This document shows positions 12,783 through 27,200 of a stretch of DNA of 64,000 bases, one piece after another. Source of the DNA: Lampris incognitus (lineage: Eukaryota; Chordata; Actinopteri; Lampriformes; Lampridae). The stretch is from contig NC_079211.1 of the NCBI RefSeq assembly GCF_029633865.1, forward strand, positions 147,778,050 to 147,842,049, read 5' to 3'. A program made the position numbers and the translations under genes. The notes below the pieces were generated by a model. The model was given only the letters and a program-made list of their open reading frames with translations, ran no database searches and was not told the DNA's origin. Each line of letters opens with the position of its first letter. Position 1 is the stretch's first letter.

Positions 12783-15700
12783 TTCACGTACTTATATGCA
12801 TACATACATACATACATACATACATACAGACATACAGACATACAGACATACATACAGACATGCATGCATGCATACATACGTGCATGCATACATACATACA
12901 TACATACATACATACATACACGTACTTATATGTGTGCATGCATGCATGCATACATACATGTACTTATGTATATTCTCATATATGTATTTTAAGTATTCCA
13001 TTATTCTGATTAAAGATCAGACATGGAAACGCTAATAGATATTTTATTGATGTTTTTATGATATTTAATAGATATTTTATTTGATATATATATGTGTGTG
13101 TGTGTATAGAATAGATAATATATATAATAGATATTTTATTATATGTATAATAGATATTTTATTAGTGTTTTCATATGTAATATATTTTATTATATATATA
13201 ATAGATAATATACACTACCGTTCAAAAGTTTGGGATCACATTGAAATGTCCATATTTTTGAAGGAAAAGCACTGTACTTTTCAATGAAGATAACTTTAAA
13301 CTAGTCTTAACTTTAAAGAAATACACTCTATACATTGCTAATGTGGTAAATGACTATTCTAGCTGCAAATGTCTGGTTTTTGGTGCAATATCTACATAGG
13401 TGTATAGAGGCCCATTTCAAGCAACTATCACTCCAGTGTTCTAATGGTACAATGTGTTTGCTCATTGGCTCAGAAGGCTAATTGATGATTAGAAAACCCT
13501 TGTGCAATCATGTTCACACATCTGAAAACAGTTTAGCTCATTACAGAAGCTACAAAACTGACCTTCCTTTGAGCAGATTGAGTTTCTGGAGCATCACATT
13601 TGTGGGGTCAATTAAACGCTCAAAATGGCCAAAAAAAGAGAACTTTCATCTGAAACTCGACAGTCTATTCTTGTTCTTAGAAATGAAGGCTATTCCATGC
13701 GAGAAATTGCTAAGAAATTGAAGATTTCCTACACCGATGTGTACTACTCCCTTCAGAGGACAGCACAAACAGGCTCTAACCAGAGTAGAAAAAGAAGTGG
13801 GAGGCCGCGTTGCACAACTGAGCAAGAAGATAAGTACATTAGAGTCTCTAGTTTGAGAAACAGACGCCTCACAGGTCCCCAACTGGCATCTTCATTAAAT
13901 AGTACCCGCAAAACACCAGTGTCAACATCTACAGTGAAGAGGCGGCTGCGGGATTCTGGGCTTCAGGGCAGAGTGGCAAAGAAAAAGCCATATCTGAGAC
14001 TGACCAATAAAAGAAAAAGATTAAGATGGGCAAAAGAACACAGACATTGGACAGAGGAAGACTGGAAAAAAGTGTTGTGGACGGATGAATCCAAGTTTGA
14101 GGTGTTTGGATCACAAAGAAGAACGTTTGTGAGACGCAGAACAAATGAAAAGATGCTGGAAGAATGCCTGACGCCATCTGTTAAGCATGGTGGAGGTAAT
14201 GTGATGGTCTGGGGTTGCTTTGGTGCTGGTAAGGTGGGAGATTTGTACAGGGTAAAAGGGATTCTGAATAAGGAAGGCTATCACTCCATTTTGCAACGCC
14301 ATGCCATACCCAGTGGACAGCGCTTGATTGGAGCCAATTTCATCCTACAACAGGACAATGACCCTAAACACACCTCCAAATTGTGCAAGAACTATTTAGA
14401 GCAGAAGCAGGCAGCTGGTATTCTATCGGTAATGGAGTGGCCAGCGCAGTCACCAGATCTGAACCCCATTGAGCTGTTGTGGGAGCAGCTTGACCGTATG
14501 GTACGCAAGAAGTGCCCATCCAACCAATCCAACTTGTGGGAGCTGCTTCTGGAAGCGTGGGGTGCAATTTCTCCAGATTACCTCAACAAATTAACAGCTA
14601 GAATGCCAAAGGTCTGCAATGCTGTAATTGCTGCAAATGGAGGATTCTTTGACGAAAGCAAAGTTTGATGTAAAAAAATCTTATTTCAAATACAAATCAT
14701 TATTTCTAACCTTGTCAATGTCTTGACTCTATTTTCTATTCATTTCACAACATATGGTGGTGAATAAGTGTGACTTTTCATGGAAAACACAAAATTGTTT
14801 GGGTGATCCCAAACTTTTGAACGGTAGTGTATATATAATAGATATTTTATTAGTGTTCTCATGATATTTAATAGATATTTTATTATATAATATATAATAA
14901 ATATATTATTAGTGTTTTCATGATATACATAGATATTTTGACATCATGCCAAAGCAAAAAATTCAACCTAAACCCACTGACATTACAAGCAGAGTCCAGT
15001 TCCCTTCCTTTCCCGAGCTCCAGTTCTTGCAAACACTTTCCCGCGTTTGTGCGTCCACAGAGACGGGTTTCCTGGACGACGTTTCCTACGACAGCATCTC
15101 TCTGGGCCCGGGCTATGACCGGCCGTACCAGTTCAACCCCAACGTGCGTGAGGCTAAGAGCATCCAGCTGTACAAGCACCTCAACCTCAAGAGCTGCATC
15201 TGGACCTTTGACGCCTTCTACGACATGACTGAGCTCATCGATGTCTGCGGGGGCTCCGTCACAGCCGACTTCCAGGTATGAAGCTACGAGGGTGAAGGAG
15301 AACCTGGTCTTAATGTCCTGTGTACACACAGTAACAGTGTAGCGTGTTAATGTAGCATTTCACATTAAAGAACTAGGGGCATCCGGGTAGCATAGCGGTC
15401 TATTCCGTTGCCTACCAACATGGGGGTCGTCGGCTCAAGTCCCTATGTTACCTCCGGCTTGGGTCAGGGGTCCTTACAGACACAATTGGTCGTGTCTGCG
15501 GTTGGGAAGCCGGGTGTGGGTACGTGTCCTGGTCGCTGCACTAGCACCTCCTCTGGTCAGTCGGGGCACCTGTTCGGGGAGGAGGAGGAACTGGGGAGAA
15601 TAGCGTGATCCTCCCACGCCCTGGTGAAACTCCTCACTGTCAGGTGAGAAGAAGCGGCTGGCGACTCCACATGTATGGGAGGAGGCATGTGGTAGTCTGC

Positions 15701-18700
15701 AGCCCTCCCCGGATCAGCAGAGGGGGTGGAGCAGAGACCGGGACGGCTCGGAAGAGCGGACAAGGCTCAGCATTTTCGGTTTTTACCAATTTTCACCGAA
15801 AAATACCCAGATTCTTTAAAAGGAGCAGATCGGTTTAAGCTGGTTTCCACGGATCCAGACGTTGTTCCTGTTCGTGTGAGGTTATGTAACAGTGTCCTCT
15901 TGTGGCGAGATTCGGCATGCTGGATGGCTTTGAAAAATAAAAACTGAATACGCTGAGCCTTGAGAGTGGGGTAATTGGCCAGGTACAGTTGGGGAGAAAA
16001 ACAGGGAAAAATGTAAAAAAAAACCCAGTCAAAACAGAACCGTATAAGCACAAGTCATGAACGATGTCCTTGAAAAGTCCTGGAAGACAAATTGTATTCT
16101 GAGCCGTGCTGCGGTTGTTCTCTCAGGTGAGGGACTCGGCGCAGTCCTTCCTGACGGTGCAGGTTCCTCTCTACGTGTCCTACATCTACGTGACGGCGCC
16201 GCGGGGCTGGGCGTCGCTGGAGCACCACACTGAAATGGAGTTCTCCTTCTTCTACGACACTGTGCTCTGGAGGACAGGTCTGTACGGCACGCCATCTTAC
16301 ATTCCCCCCGCCAGCTTGAGCTTGAAACCTACGTTCATCGCGAATCAAGGCCGCCGTCGCCATCGGTTCTGTTGTGAAAAGAGTTTTACTTTTCTTCCTT
16401 CTTCCAGACAACATCAGAAAGGAAAAGTAATCAAATAAGATTCGTGAAGAGTTGAAGGTGTTTCAAGTTGTACCCATGTTGATGTGTTCAGGTTTTGGTG
16501 GTATTTTGTTTGTGTCTGTTAAATCTGTTTAAATTTAATGGACTTAATACTGTGGTTGCACCAACAGCTAAATTGAAAGGTGCAGTATCCGAGTTTATCT
16601 GCTTAAATAATGAAATGAAAAGAACACATAGACAGAAATAGTGTGGGTATACTAATAAGAGTATTGCTCGTCCCCAAAAAATTACATTACTCGTTTATTT
16701 ATACATTTAAGAAAATGACGGCGCTACATAATCCATTATGTTGTCGTCTGAATTCAAGCACAGCGGCGGGTTGGTTCCACGTGGGAATGGGCAACTTTAC
16801 AGCCAGTTAAAGTTCTTGTTTCCGATGGATCCCAATGAAACCTGCTGCTGCGGCGGCACGCGTTCCCATGTGGGGGCCGCTGTTGTGTTTGAATTAAGAT
16901 CACAACTTAACAGACTTTCTCTGCCAGATGTAGGTATTAGTTATAGATTTAACACACACAAACGCACACCAATGAGGTCTGTGGTCTCACAGACCTCATC
17001 GGTGTCTGAAACATGCTTTCGTTTAATTCAGAAGGAAAACTCTAGCGGACTTCCGTCGTGTCGATTCCGTCTGAAAAGCGGAGGTGTGACTCGTCTGATT
17101 CACCCCGTGTTCCTTCTGACCTCCTGCAGGCATCCAGACGGACAGCGTGCTCTCCGCCCGGCTGCAGATCATCCGGATCTACATCAGAGAGGACGGACGA
17201 CTGGTCATTGAGTTCAAAACCCATGCCAAATTCAGAGGTTCGTCCACACATCAGCGCTGCTCCTCTTCCGTTTCCAGAGGAACAGTCCTCCAGTCCAGCC
17301 TGCGCCTCCTACCATACGATGCTGCTTTGGGACTTACCGACTTTCTCTTCACTTTAACAGTTTATTGATTTGCGTTTAAGTGTGCATGTGCTGTTTAAGG
17401 GATTTGATGGTATAGACATAAAACATACAGGGGACCCAATGTAACTTTTTAAATCGTGTCTTAGCATATTTAGAAAAGTATCTATGAATGCAGGAGTATT
17501 AAGCAGGGGGGGGAGTAAAGGGCCTTAGAGAGGAACAAGTATCTTTGTAGCTGGAAACAAACTACTAGTGAAAGAACATTTACATGAACTGAATTTGCTT
17601 GAAGTCCAGAGCTTAGCTCCTAGTAGGACTGGAACCGTACTTGGCGAGACAGTAAAATCCTGATGCAAATATGTGGCGATTCAAACCAGTGAGATAAAAC
17701 GTGAATCCCCGTGTTGCCTCCGGCTTCGTCGGGCGTCTCTACAGACACAATTGGCCGTGTGTCTGCAGGTGGGAAGCCGGATGTGGGTGTGTGTCCTGGT
17801 CGCTGCGCTAGCGCCTCCCCTGGTCAGTTGGGGAGCCTGTTTGGGGGGGGGGATTGGGGGGAATAGTGTGATCCTCCCACGCACTACGTCCCCCTGGTGA
17901 AACTCCTCACTGTCAGGTGAAAAGCAGCGGCTGGTGACTCCACATGTATGGGAGGAGGCATGTGGTAGTCTGCAGCCCTCCCCGGATCAGCAGAGGGGGC
18001 GGAGCAGCGACCGGGACGGCTCGGAAGAGTGGGGTAATTGGATGGATACAATTGGGGAGAAAAAAAGGGGAAAAATTCACCAAAAAAAAAAAAGAATCGT
18101 GGTACTCTTTTTAAACAGGAGAGGGCGCTATCTACTTCTGAGGTCTCTTGTTCGACATCATCACTGGCATCAGTAGCTGTATCCAGTCATACAGACCTGG
18201 TGGCTGCAGGTGGGAAAATGTAGACGTGCTGATATTCCTCGAAAAAACCCTGTAAAGTCCAGGCTGGGACCGCAGGCTCGGCCCTAGCTTGTTTATCTGG
18301 AGACCTTTTCTTCATTTTTATTACTCATTTATTTATTTGATTTGGGGTTTGTTTTAAAATTCAGTTTAGTTTTTTTTGTTTTTTTTGTTATTTAAGACAA
18401 AAGATATTTTCAGTTTTACTTGACAACGAAAAGGAAATATGGGTCGTTTTGCATGGTTTATACCCTACCTCAGAAATAAAAACAGGATTCTTTAACTCGA
18501 TAAAGAAAACATAAGAGAAAATACATTTGTCGGTTTTTATCTGAGAAATAAATGAATCTTTTCAGTCATAACTTGTCCCCAATCTTAATTTGTTTAAAAA
18601 CAAATCCGGAGCACATGGTATCGTGAACCCGGTATCGTGGACCGCGCCGAGTCGTTACATCCCCGGCTCCTCCTGAAACCCAAACCAGATTCCGAAGTTA

Positions 18701-19172
18701 AAAAAAAACAAACCAAATTCTCCCTCTTTTTATTCGTCATTTATTTTCTCGGTGAATCGACGAGTTCAAGTTTCTTGACGTTGGTCATTCAGAGAAAGAA
18801 CAACAGAGAATTTTAAAATGTTGGTTCTCACGGTTTCTTCTTACCCCCGTCCACTCCTGCAGGTCAGTTCGTCCCCGAGCACCACACCCTCCCAGGCCAC
18901 AAGTCCCACCTGATGGCCCCCGACCACCTGGGGGGCATCGAGTTTGACCTGCAGTTGCTGTGGAGTGCCCAGACGTTCGACTCTCCATACCAGTTATGGA
19001 GGGCCACCAGCTCCTACAGCAGGTCAGTGTTTGAAGGTCCGTTTCAGCCACAGACGTCAAGGAAGAGGAAGCACAAAATAAAAATAGTCAGTAAGGTTTT
19101 TTTTTTAGATTTTAAGATTTTTTTATTTCTTTTTAATGATTAATAGTTTTTTATTTTTTTCACAATAAACAA

Positions 19173-19236
<64 letters not shown>

Positions 19237-22200
19237 TTGTTCAATTACAAATAACATGGACATTAAATCAGAATGCGATAGAAATGAAACAAACACAGCC
19301 AGACCAAAAATCAATAAAAGATAGGAGAGACATCCTGAAATAAGGAAAGAAAAAACAAACAAACAAAAGAAGAAAAAACATGGCTGTGATGCGTGGAGCG
19401 CTTAAAGGTTTACAGCATCGCTTGTCAACAGGTATTCCAACCAAATGTATCTCAGTTATTTGCATTACGTGTGATATGTTACTGTTATTTGTATGAGCGC
19501 GAAACGCCATTAAACGCTCAATATATAAGAATGGCACTGCCCCTGTTTCAAGTGATATTCCTCCACCTTATCAAGCAGCCTATAGGATAACTGTTCTAGG
19601 GCAGCCAGCTGACCAAGAGAAGTGTGCCACAAAGATGGCGCTGGTGCAGAGGAGGCTTGCCAGTCTTCGACTACGAGTTTCCGTCCTAACATAAAGGCAG
19701 TCTGGATCCAGTCAGCAAGCGGCGGAGTCAAATCACTTAATGCAGAGGGGTCACCCAAAATAAACAGACTGGAAGAGAAAGGCATGTCTAGGCCGGTAAA
19801 TTTTTTTAAAATCGATGTGTATAGCAGACCAGAACTCCTGTATTTTTGGGCAACTCCAAAGCGTGTGTACTAAAGTACCATCTTTGTCAAGACACCTCCA
19901 GCACTCTGAGCCGTCCACCAAACCCACTCTACGCAGCCTAGATGGCGTCCAGTAGACTCTGTTTATAATTTTGAATTGGATCGGCCGTGTTCGCAGTTCC
20001 CTTGACATTTTTTCCCCATTCCTAAGTCTTCTTCCCCGTTGTGCCTCTGAAAATGAAACCTTTAAATCCGTTTCCCATGTCAATTTTAGGGTCAGTATAT
20101 AGGAATCTGAGGCTGTAAGGATCATAGAGTAGTAGACAGAAGCCTCACGACCACGTCCAAAGATCTTTAGGACCCTTTCTAGAGTGTCACCACTTTAAGA
20201 TACTTCATTGATCCCGGTAGGGAAATAACGCTCTGCATTTAGCCCATCCTAGCTGTGTAGCTAGGAGCAGTGGGCAGCCGCCGTGCAGCACCCGGGGACC
20301 AACTCCAGCTGGTCTTGCCATGCCTTGCTCGGGGGCACAGACAGGAGTATTAACCCTAACATGCATGTCTTTTTGATGGTGGGAGAAACCGGAGCACCCG
20401 GAGAAAACCCACCGCAGACACGGGGAGAACATGCAAACTCAAGACAGAGGACAACCTGGGATGACCCCCAAGGTTGGACAACCCCGAGGTTCGAACCCAG
20501 GACCTAACCACTGCGCCACTGTGCCGATTGTAATATAATTAAAGATTCGTATGAATGAATGAAAATAAAGAGTCCAAACAACTCAACTGAAAGTCAGTTT
20601 TGATCAGGATGTCCTCATCATGGAGGATTCTGTGAGGGTGTCAGAGAAATCCCCCGGATGTCTTGTGTAAATGCTATGACATCACGTGGGCTCAGCACAT
20701 GGCCAGTAAGACTGGGAGTACGGGGATGGCAGCTCAAGTGTTTTTTTTTAAAATTTATTTCTGATTTTTCCCTTTTTTCTCCCAATTTAGTGGCCAATCG
20801 ATCCCTATTTTAATTCAAACACCCACCCTCGTACTGCATGCGTTCGCCAACTCCGTCTCTCCGGCCGGCAGTCTCGAAGGAGACGCCTCCCCACTTTCGT
20901 GACAAGGCGACTCCAGGCCGAACCACTGCTTTTTCCGACACCCAGAGACGCATTCACATGACGAACACAAGCCGACTCCGCCCCCCTCCTGAAGACAGCG
21001 TTGCCAATTATTGCTGCTTCATCGAGTCCGGCCATAGTCGGATCTGACGAGACCGGGCCGCGAACCCCGGTCCCCAGTGGGCAACTGCATCGACCCAAAG
21101 CCGATGCTTAGACCGCTACACCACCGCGGACCGCATATCAAGTGTTTTTTAAAGGACCCTGTTGGTCTGATTCATGCTGGCTGCCTTCCCAGCAGTCACT
21201 TTCCACCAGCTGGTCTGTGGAGGCTGATTTGGGCTTTACTTGCTTTGTCTCTTCTGTATTGAAGAGTGACACCGGTGGGGTTTCTCAGCATTGAGTCCAT
21301 GTGACGTCATGCATCGCTCTTCCAGCAGACTGCATGGCGCCTCCTAGTGGCATTACAACAGACATACGGAAACACTCACTGCTTTATCACTAATGGACGG
21401 AAACGTTACAAGCTACCAACCCATGTGTGTCTTCACATTACATGTGCTGCTCCTTTAAAGCACAGTGACTTCCGCAGCCATTTTAGCCCAAATAAAATCT
21501 TAAGGACATCTCTTGTACCCTTTTTACAACAAAATTAGCGTGTATAAGCGGGTTTTTTAAACGCGGGTAAACCCGCCAAAATTAGGCCACTGACTCCTTT
21601 CACAGTGCCAGCAGCCCCGGGTCTGACTGCCAGCAGATGAGCTTCCCTCTCTATTTTTTCTTCTGTAGCGTCACCTTTGACGTCATGACATTTGTGATGT
21701 CACGAACGTGCCAGAAAACAGGGAAGTAAACAGTAGAAAGCAGCATGGAAGCCGGAGAGACAGTGGTTAACGTTACTTTTTATATCTTGTACCTCAGTCT
21801 CTCTTTCAAACCATACACACTCAACGCAGACTGAGCGACGTTCGAGCGCTGCTTGAATGAAGACGGATGGAATTTGTGGCTGAGATGCCACAAAAGGTGG
21901 CATATAATAGATATGGGCGCGATTTTATGACGTGCGGACAATGGCGCTACGTCATCGTGCAAATTAGCGTGTCCACCCGGGTGTCGCGTTTACGTCGGTG
22001 CCGATTGGCGGTGGAGCTGATAAATACCCGGGACTACTGCAGAGTCATTTGACCCGGGAGTGAATGCCGATTGTACACTTTCACATTGACCGCCAAAGGT
22101 GGATGTTAGCGGGTTTTTTGGCCAGAGTGAAAGGGGCTTTGCTCATATTTTTTGTCAGCAAAAAGAGGCAGATTTTTGGACAGCTGTCCAAGTTGGGAAA

Positions 22201-24179
22201 TGTACGAGGACTTATAAGAATGCTTATGGTTTCTTCAGAATTCCGTCATCTGGGAAAGCCACAGGGTTTTTTGAACAACCCTCTTCATAAAGGGTTTTTG
22301 AAGAATGAGAAGAGCAGTACGGCTCCTGTCTTCTCTGGAAAAGAACCTGGTTTTCCAGCACATCTCACCTTCTGCTAGAGTGACAGTATTTCTGTTTCCT
22401 TTGTTTGTTTGTTTGTTTGTGGCATTGAACAGGAAGGATTATTCTGGAGAGTACACAGTCTTCCTTATCCCCTGCACTGTGCAGCCCACCCAGCCCTGGA
22501 TCGACCCGGGAGACAAGCCGCTGTCCTGCACCGCCCACGCTCCAGAGAAGTAGGTCAACGCACCACCAACAAACTCAACAACCAACCCACATTTAGGCAT
22601 ACAAATACACAGCTTCTACACATCAGTTACAGCGTGACGCTATTTCAATTTATCCTGTTTCACTTGCTCAGTACTTACACATTTTGTCCTTTTTGGAAAG
22701 CAAGAGAAGTGTTGATACCGATAAGGAAACTGTAGTGCGCTTGCACTCGGACTCAAAGCAATACAACAGGACCTAAACTATATTGTGTATTGGCAAGAAT
22801 TTGGTGATACAATTTGCATCATGATACAAGTGTCACGATTCAATAGATTGGGATTTGTTGTGATGTTGTAAACACTGCGATGTAGAAGAAGCATACTGGT
22901 ACCAATTTTTTTAAGAATAAGGGTGATGTGCAGAACCGTAGCATAAAGGTGATCAGCCACAGCATGAAGATATGGGAAAGAGTAATAGAAGCTAGGTTAA
23001 GAGGAGAGGTGATGATCAGCGAGCAGCAGTATGGTTTCATGCCAGGAAAGAGCACCACAGATGTGATGTTTGCTTTGAGAATGTTGATGGAGAAGTATAG
23101 AGAAGGCCAGAAGGAGTTGCATTGTGTCTTTGTAGATTTAGAGAAAGCATACGACAGGGTGCTGAGAGAGGAGGTGTGGTATCGTATGAGGAAGTGAAGA
23201 GTTGCAGAGAAGTATGGAGGAGTGGTGCAGGATACGTATGAGGGCAGTGTAACAGTGGTGAGGTGTGTGGTTGGAATGACAGATGGGTTCAAGTGGAGGT
23301 GGGATTACATCAAGGATCGGCTCTGAGCCCTTTCTTGTTTGCAATGGTGATGGACAGGTTGACGGACAAGATCAGGCAGGAGTCTCCGTGGACTATGATG
23401 TTTGCGGATGACATTGTGATCTGTAGCAAAAGTAGGGTGCAGGTGGAGGAGAGCCTGGAGAGGTGGAGGTATGCACTGGAGAGAAGAGGAATGAAAGTCA
23501 GTAGGAGCAAGACAGAATACCTATGCGTGAATGAGAGGGAGGACAGTGGAATGGTCAGGATGCAAGGAGTACAGGTGACGAAGGCGGATGAGTTTAAATA
23601 CTTGGGGTCATCTGTCCAAAGTAACGGGGAGTGCAGAAGAGAGGTGAAGAAGAGAGTGCAGGCAGGGTGGAGTGGATGGAGAAGTGTGTCAGGAATGATT
23701 TGTGACAGAAGGGTACCAGCAAGAGTTAAAGGGAAGGTTTACAAGATGGTTGTGACACCAGCTATGTTGTCTGGTTTGGAGACAGTGGCAGTGATGAAAA
23801 GACAGGAGGAGGAGCTGGAGGTGGCAGAGATGAAGATGATAAGATTTTCACTGGGAGTGATGAAGAAGGACAGGATTAGGAAGGAGTATATTAGAGGGAC
23901 AGCTCAGGTTGGACGGTTTGGAGACAAAGCAAGAGAGACAAGATTGAGATGGTTTGGACATGTGTGGAGGAGAGATGCTGGGTATACTGGGAGAAGGATG
24001 CTGAATATGGAGCTGCCAGGGAAGAGGAGAAGAGGAAGGCCAAAGAGGAGGTTTATGGAGGTGGTGAGGGAGGACATGCAGGTGGCTGGTGTGACAGAGG
24101 AAGATGCAGAGGACAGGAAGAGATGGAAACGGATGATCCGCTGTAACGACCCCTAACGGGAGCAGCCAGACGTAGTAGC

Positions 24180-24217
<38 letters not shown>

Positions 24218-27200
24218 TTATAAACACTGCGATTTATGGAAATATTTTATCAAGATTAAACATCCATCCATTCCCCACCTTACCTAAAGAATCATCTGCT
24301 GCAGTAATTTTTCAGAGAAACATACTGATGGACAGACAGACAGACAAACAATGCACAATACTGACATCCATCCATCCGTCCATCCATCATCCAAACCGCT
24401 GATCCTGCTCTCAGGGGGGTGGGGATGCTGGAGCCTATTCCAGCAGTCATTGCGCGGCAGGCGAGGAGACACCCTGGACAGGCCGCCAGGCCATCACAGG
24501 GCAAAATACTGACATGAAACCATGAATGTAAGAACCCCCCCCCCCCCCCGTGTCTCATCTGTGTTTCCCCCACTTTTCAATGTCTCTCCACCTGAAGGTT
24601 CCTGGTTCCCATAGCCTTCCAGCAGACCAACCGGCCGGTGCCGGTGGTCTACTCCCTCAACACGGAGTTCCAGTTGTGTAACAACGAGAAGGTTTTTATG
24701 ATGGACCCAGCCATCACTGATGTCTCCATGGCCGAGATGGACTACAAAGGAGCCTTCTCTATGGGTAAGACAGGAGCTCGGTGCGCACAAATCTGTCTGT
24801 GGACCTAGTTCACTTTAAGAGTCTGTGCCTTGAAAAAAAAAAAAAAAGTAAAAATGAAAGCTTAGGTGTCTTCGAGTTGTAGTAGAAGGTAAACGATATA
24901 AGATAAACTTTGGTAGTCCCCTTAGGAAATGAGTAACGATCCTCTAGCCACCAGGGAATCCTAGTTACCTTTGAAAGCCTTTAAAACCATCCGGTCTGTT
25001 TTAGTGGAGATGAACCTCATGGTGCTTATTGGTTCCCTGTTGATGTCTGGGAAATCACCTGTGTACCCATGAGCTCGCTGACAGCCATCACAGTATGCCG
25101 AGTTGGTTTGACTCTCAAAACGCCATCGCAGAGAAGGACTGATTTGTGTTTCTCGTTCTTTCTGCTCCCCACTGCAGGTCAGACGCTGTACGGCAGGGTG
25201 CTGTGGAACCCCGATCAGAATCTGAATGCGGCCTATAAACTGCAGCTGGAGAAGGTGTACCTGTGCACAGGAAGGGATGGATACGTGCCCTTCTTCGACC
25301 CAACAGGAACACTTTACAATGAGGGGGCACAATATGGCTGCATCCAGCCCAATAAGCACCTCAAACACCGATTCCTCTTACTGGTACAGCAAATACACAT
25401 CACATAGATTTTGTGCGTGTGCGTGTGTGTTTCTGTTTTACAGTGGTTAGGACATCCAGGATTGTAGGGTCAAACTTGCCCCAACTGTCAATGCTTTGGA
25501 AGTTTTTTGTGGTTTATATTTGAAGAGAGGGGCGGCACGGAGGTGCAGTGGTTAGCATGGTCACCTCACAGCAAGAAGGTCCTGGGTTCGAGCCCTGGGG
25601 TAGTCCAACCTTGGGGGTCATCCTGGGTCATCCTCTGTGTGGAGTTTGCATGTTCTCCCCGTGTCTGTGTGGGTTTCCTCCGGGGGCTCTGGTTTCCTCC
25701 CACAGTCCAAAGACATGTAGGTCAGGTGACTCGGCCTTAATAAATTGTCCCTAGGTGTGTGTGTGTGTCGGCCCTGTGTGATGGCCTGGCAGTCTGTCCA
25801 GGGTGTCTCCCCGCCTGCCGCCCAATGACTGCTGGGATAGGCTCCAGCGCCCCTGAGAGCAGGATAAGCGGTTGGGATAATGGATGGATGGATGGATGGA
25901 TGGATGGATGGGTATTTGAAGAGAGCTGCGGTATAATAGAAAATGCTGTTTCTATTTTGAAGAGAGAAAATAATTTCTGGAAGTTGATGATGCTGAGCTG
26001 AAGATTTTTTTTAACTTATCGACCCCCGTGGTGAGCCTGTCGATATCATCCTGGTATTACAGAAGGCCATGTACGACTTAATCAGCCGTTTTTGTCAATG
26101 TTGCTCGTTGAGTATGAGAAGTATTTTCATTTTCTTCAACCACACATGTTGTGTGTTGTGATGCTGCTCATGTAGTTTTGCTGTGTGAGAAGACCGGCCT
26201 CCATCCAGTCACCCGATAGACCAGTTTAACCACTTCCTATTAGGGCGTGGCTGGACATTTAAAGAAAGACTGTGTGCTATTCAAATAACTGGCATTCTTA
26301 TGCAAACACTGTCACTGGTGGCTGGTTATTATTCGTAGTATTTGTACTTTAGATTTATACTGCGCTGACCTCTGTAGAACGTCCCCCTTCGTCTCTGTGT
26401 CCTGCATTAGTGTGGAATGTGAGACACTGTAGAAATCCATCTATCCTGCAGAAATAATGCAGAATGTACTTAATGAATATCCCTCCATAGATTCTAGTAT
26501 GTGTGTTCCAAAACAAGGTTTAAAAGCCCCTCAACAGCCCAGTCACCACGTCATCCCCTTTAACTTCTGATGGTGGAAGAGAGAAAAGCAGAACTTGACT
26601 TTTCTAAACGTTATCTCGACAATGCAAGATGGCGGCAGTTGCGTATTGAAATTGCATGAAGGGAATTGATACATCTGTCACTTTTCGTAGCCGGTGTGCT
26701 CATGTGCACCGAGCACCGGACTACAGTAGCTATCCGGTTAAACTGAGGATGTTCTCCTGTTGGATGCCCCCGCAGGACCGCAAACAGCCGGACGTTTGCG
26801 ACAGGTACTTCCATGACGTTCCCTTCGAGGCGAGCTTCGCCTCCGAAATCCCTGACCTGCAGTCCATGACGGCCATGCCTGGGGTGGATGGCTTTACCAT
26901 GAAAGTTGATGCCCTCTATAAGGTAAGTCTGCAGCTTTAGTGCTATGGTGTGCTCTGCTGGGGGACGGTAATGTTGGAGGACATCATGTTTCTTTCCCTT
27001 TCCACCAAGGCAGTTTGAGGGCTGGTTCGGAGCTGGTGCCTAATCTCTAGCCAGTTCTTAGTGTTTCAACAGCCAAAGTACCAGCTCTCGGCCAGGAAAA
27101 CTGGTTTCAGAATAGCACCAACTCTTTGCTGGGCTAGAAGAAAGAAACGCTCATGTCAGGGGCTGGGGCGGGATTATCGTCATCGACAAGACCAAGGGGG

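Noticed and set aside
23263-24156. A host gene with a 297-codon open frame
   Set aside because: It encodes the palm and C-terminal part of an RTE-type reverse transcriptase, bounded by a GTA tail and target duplications, so it is a mobile-element fragment.
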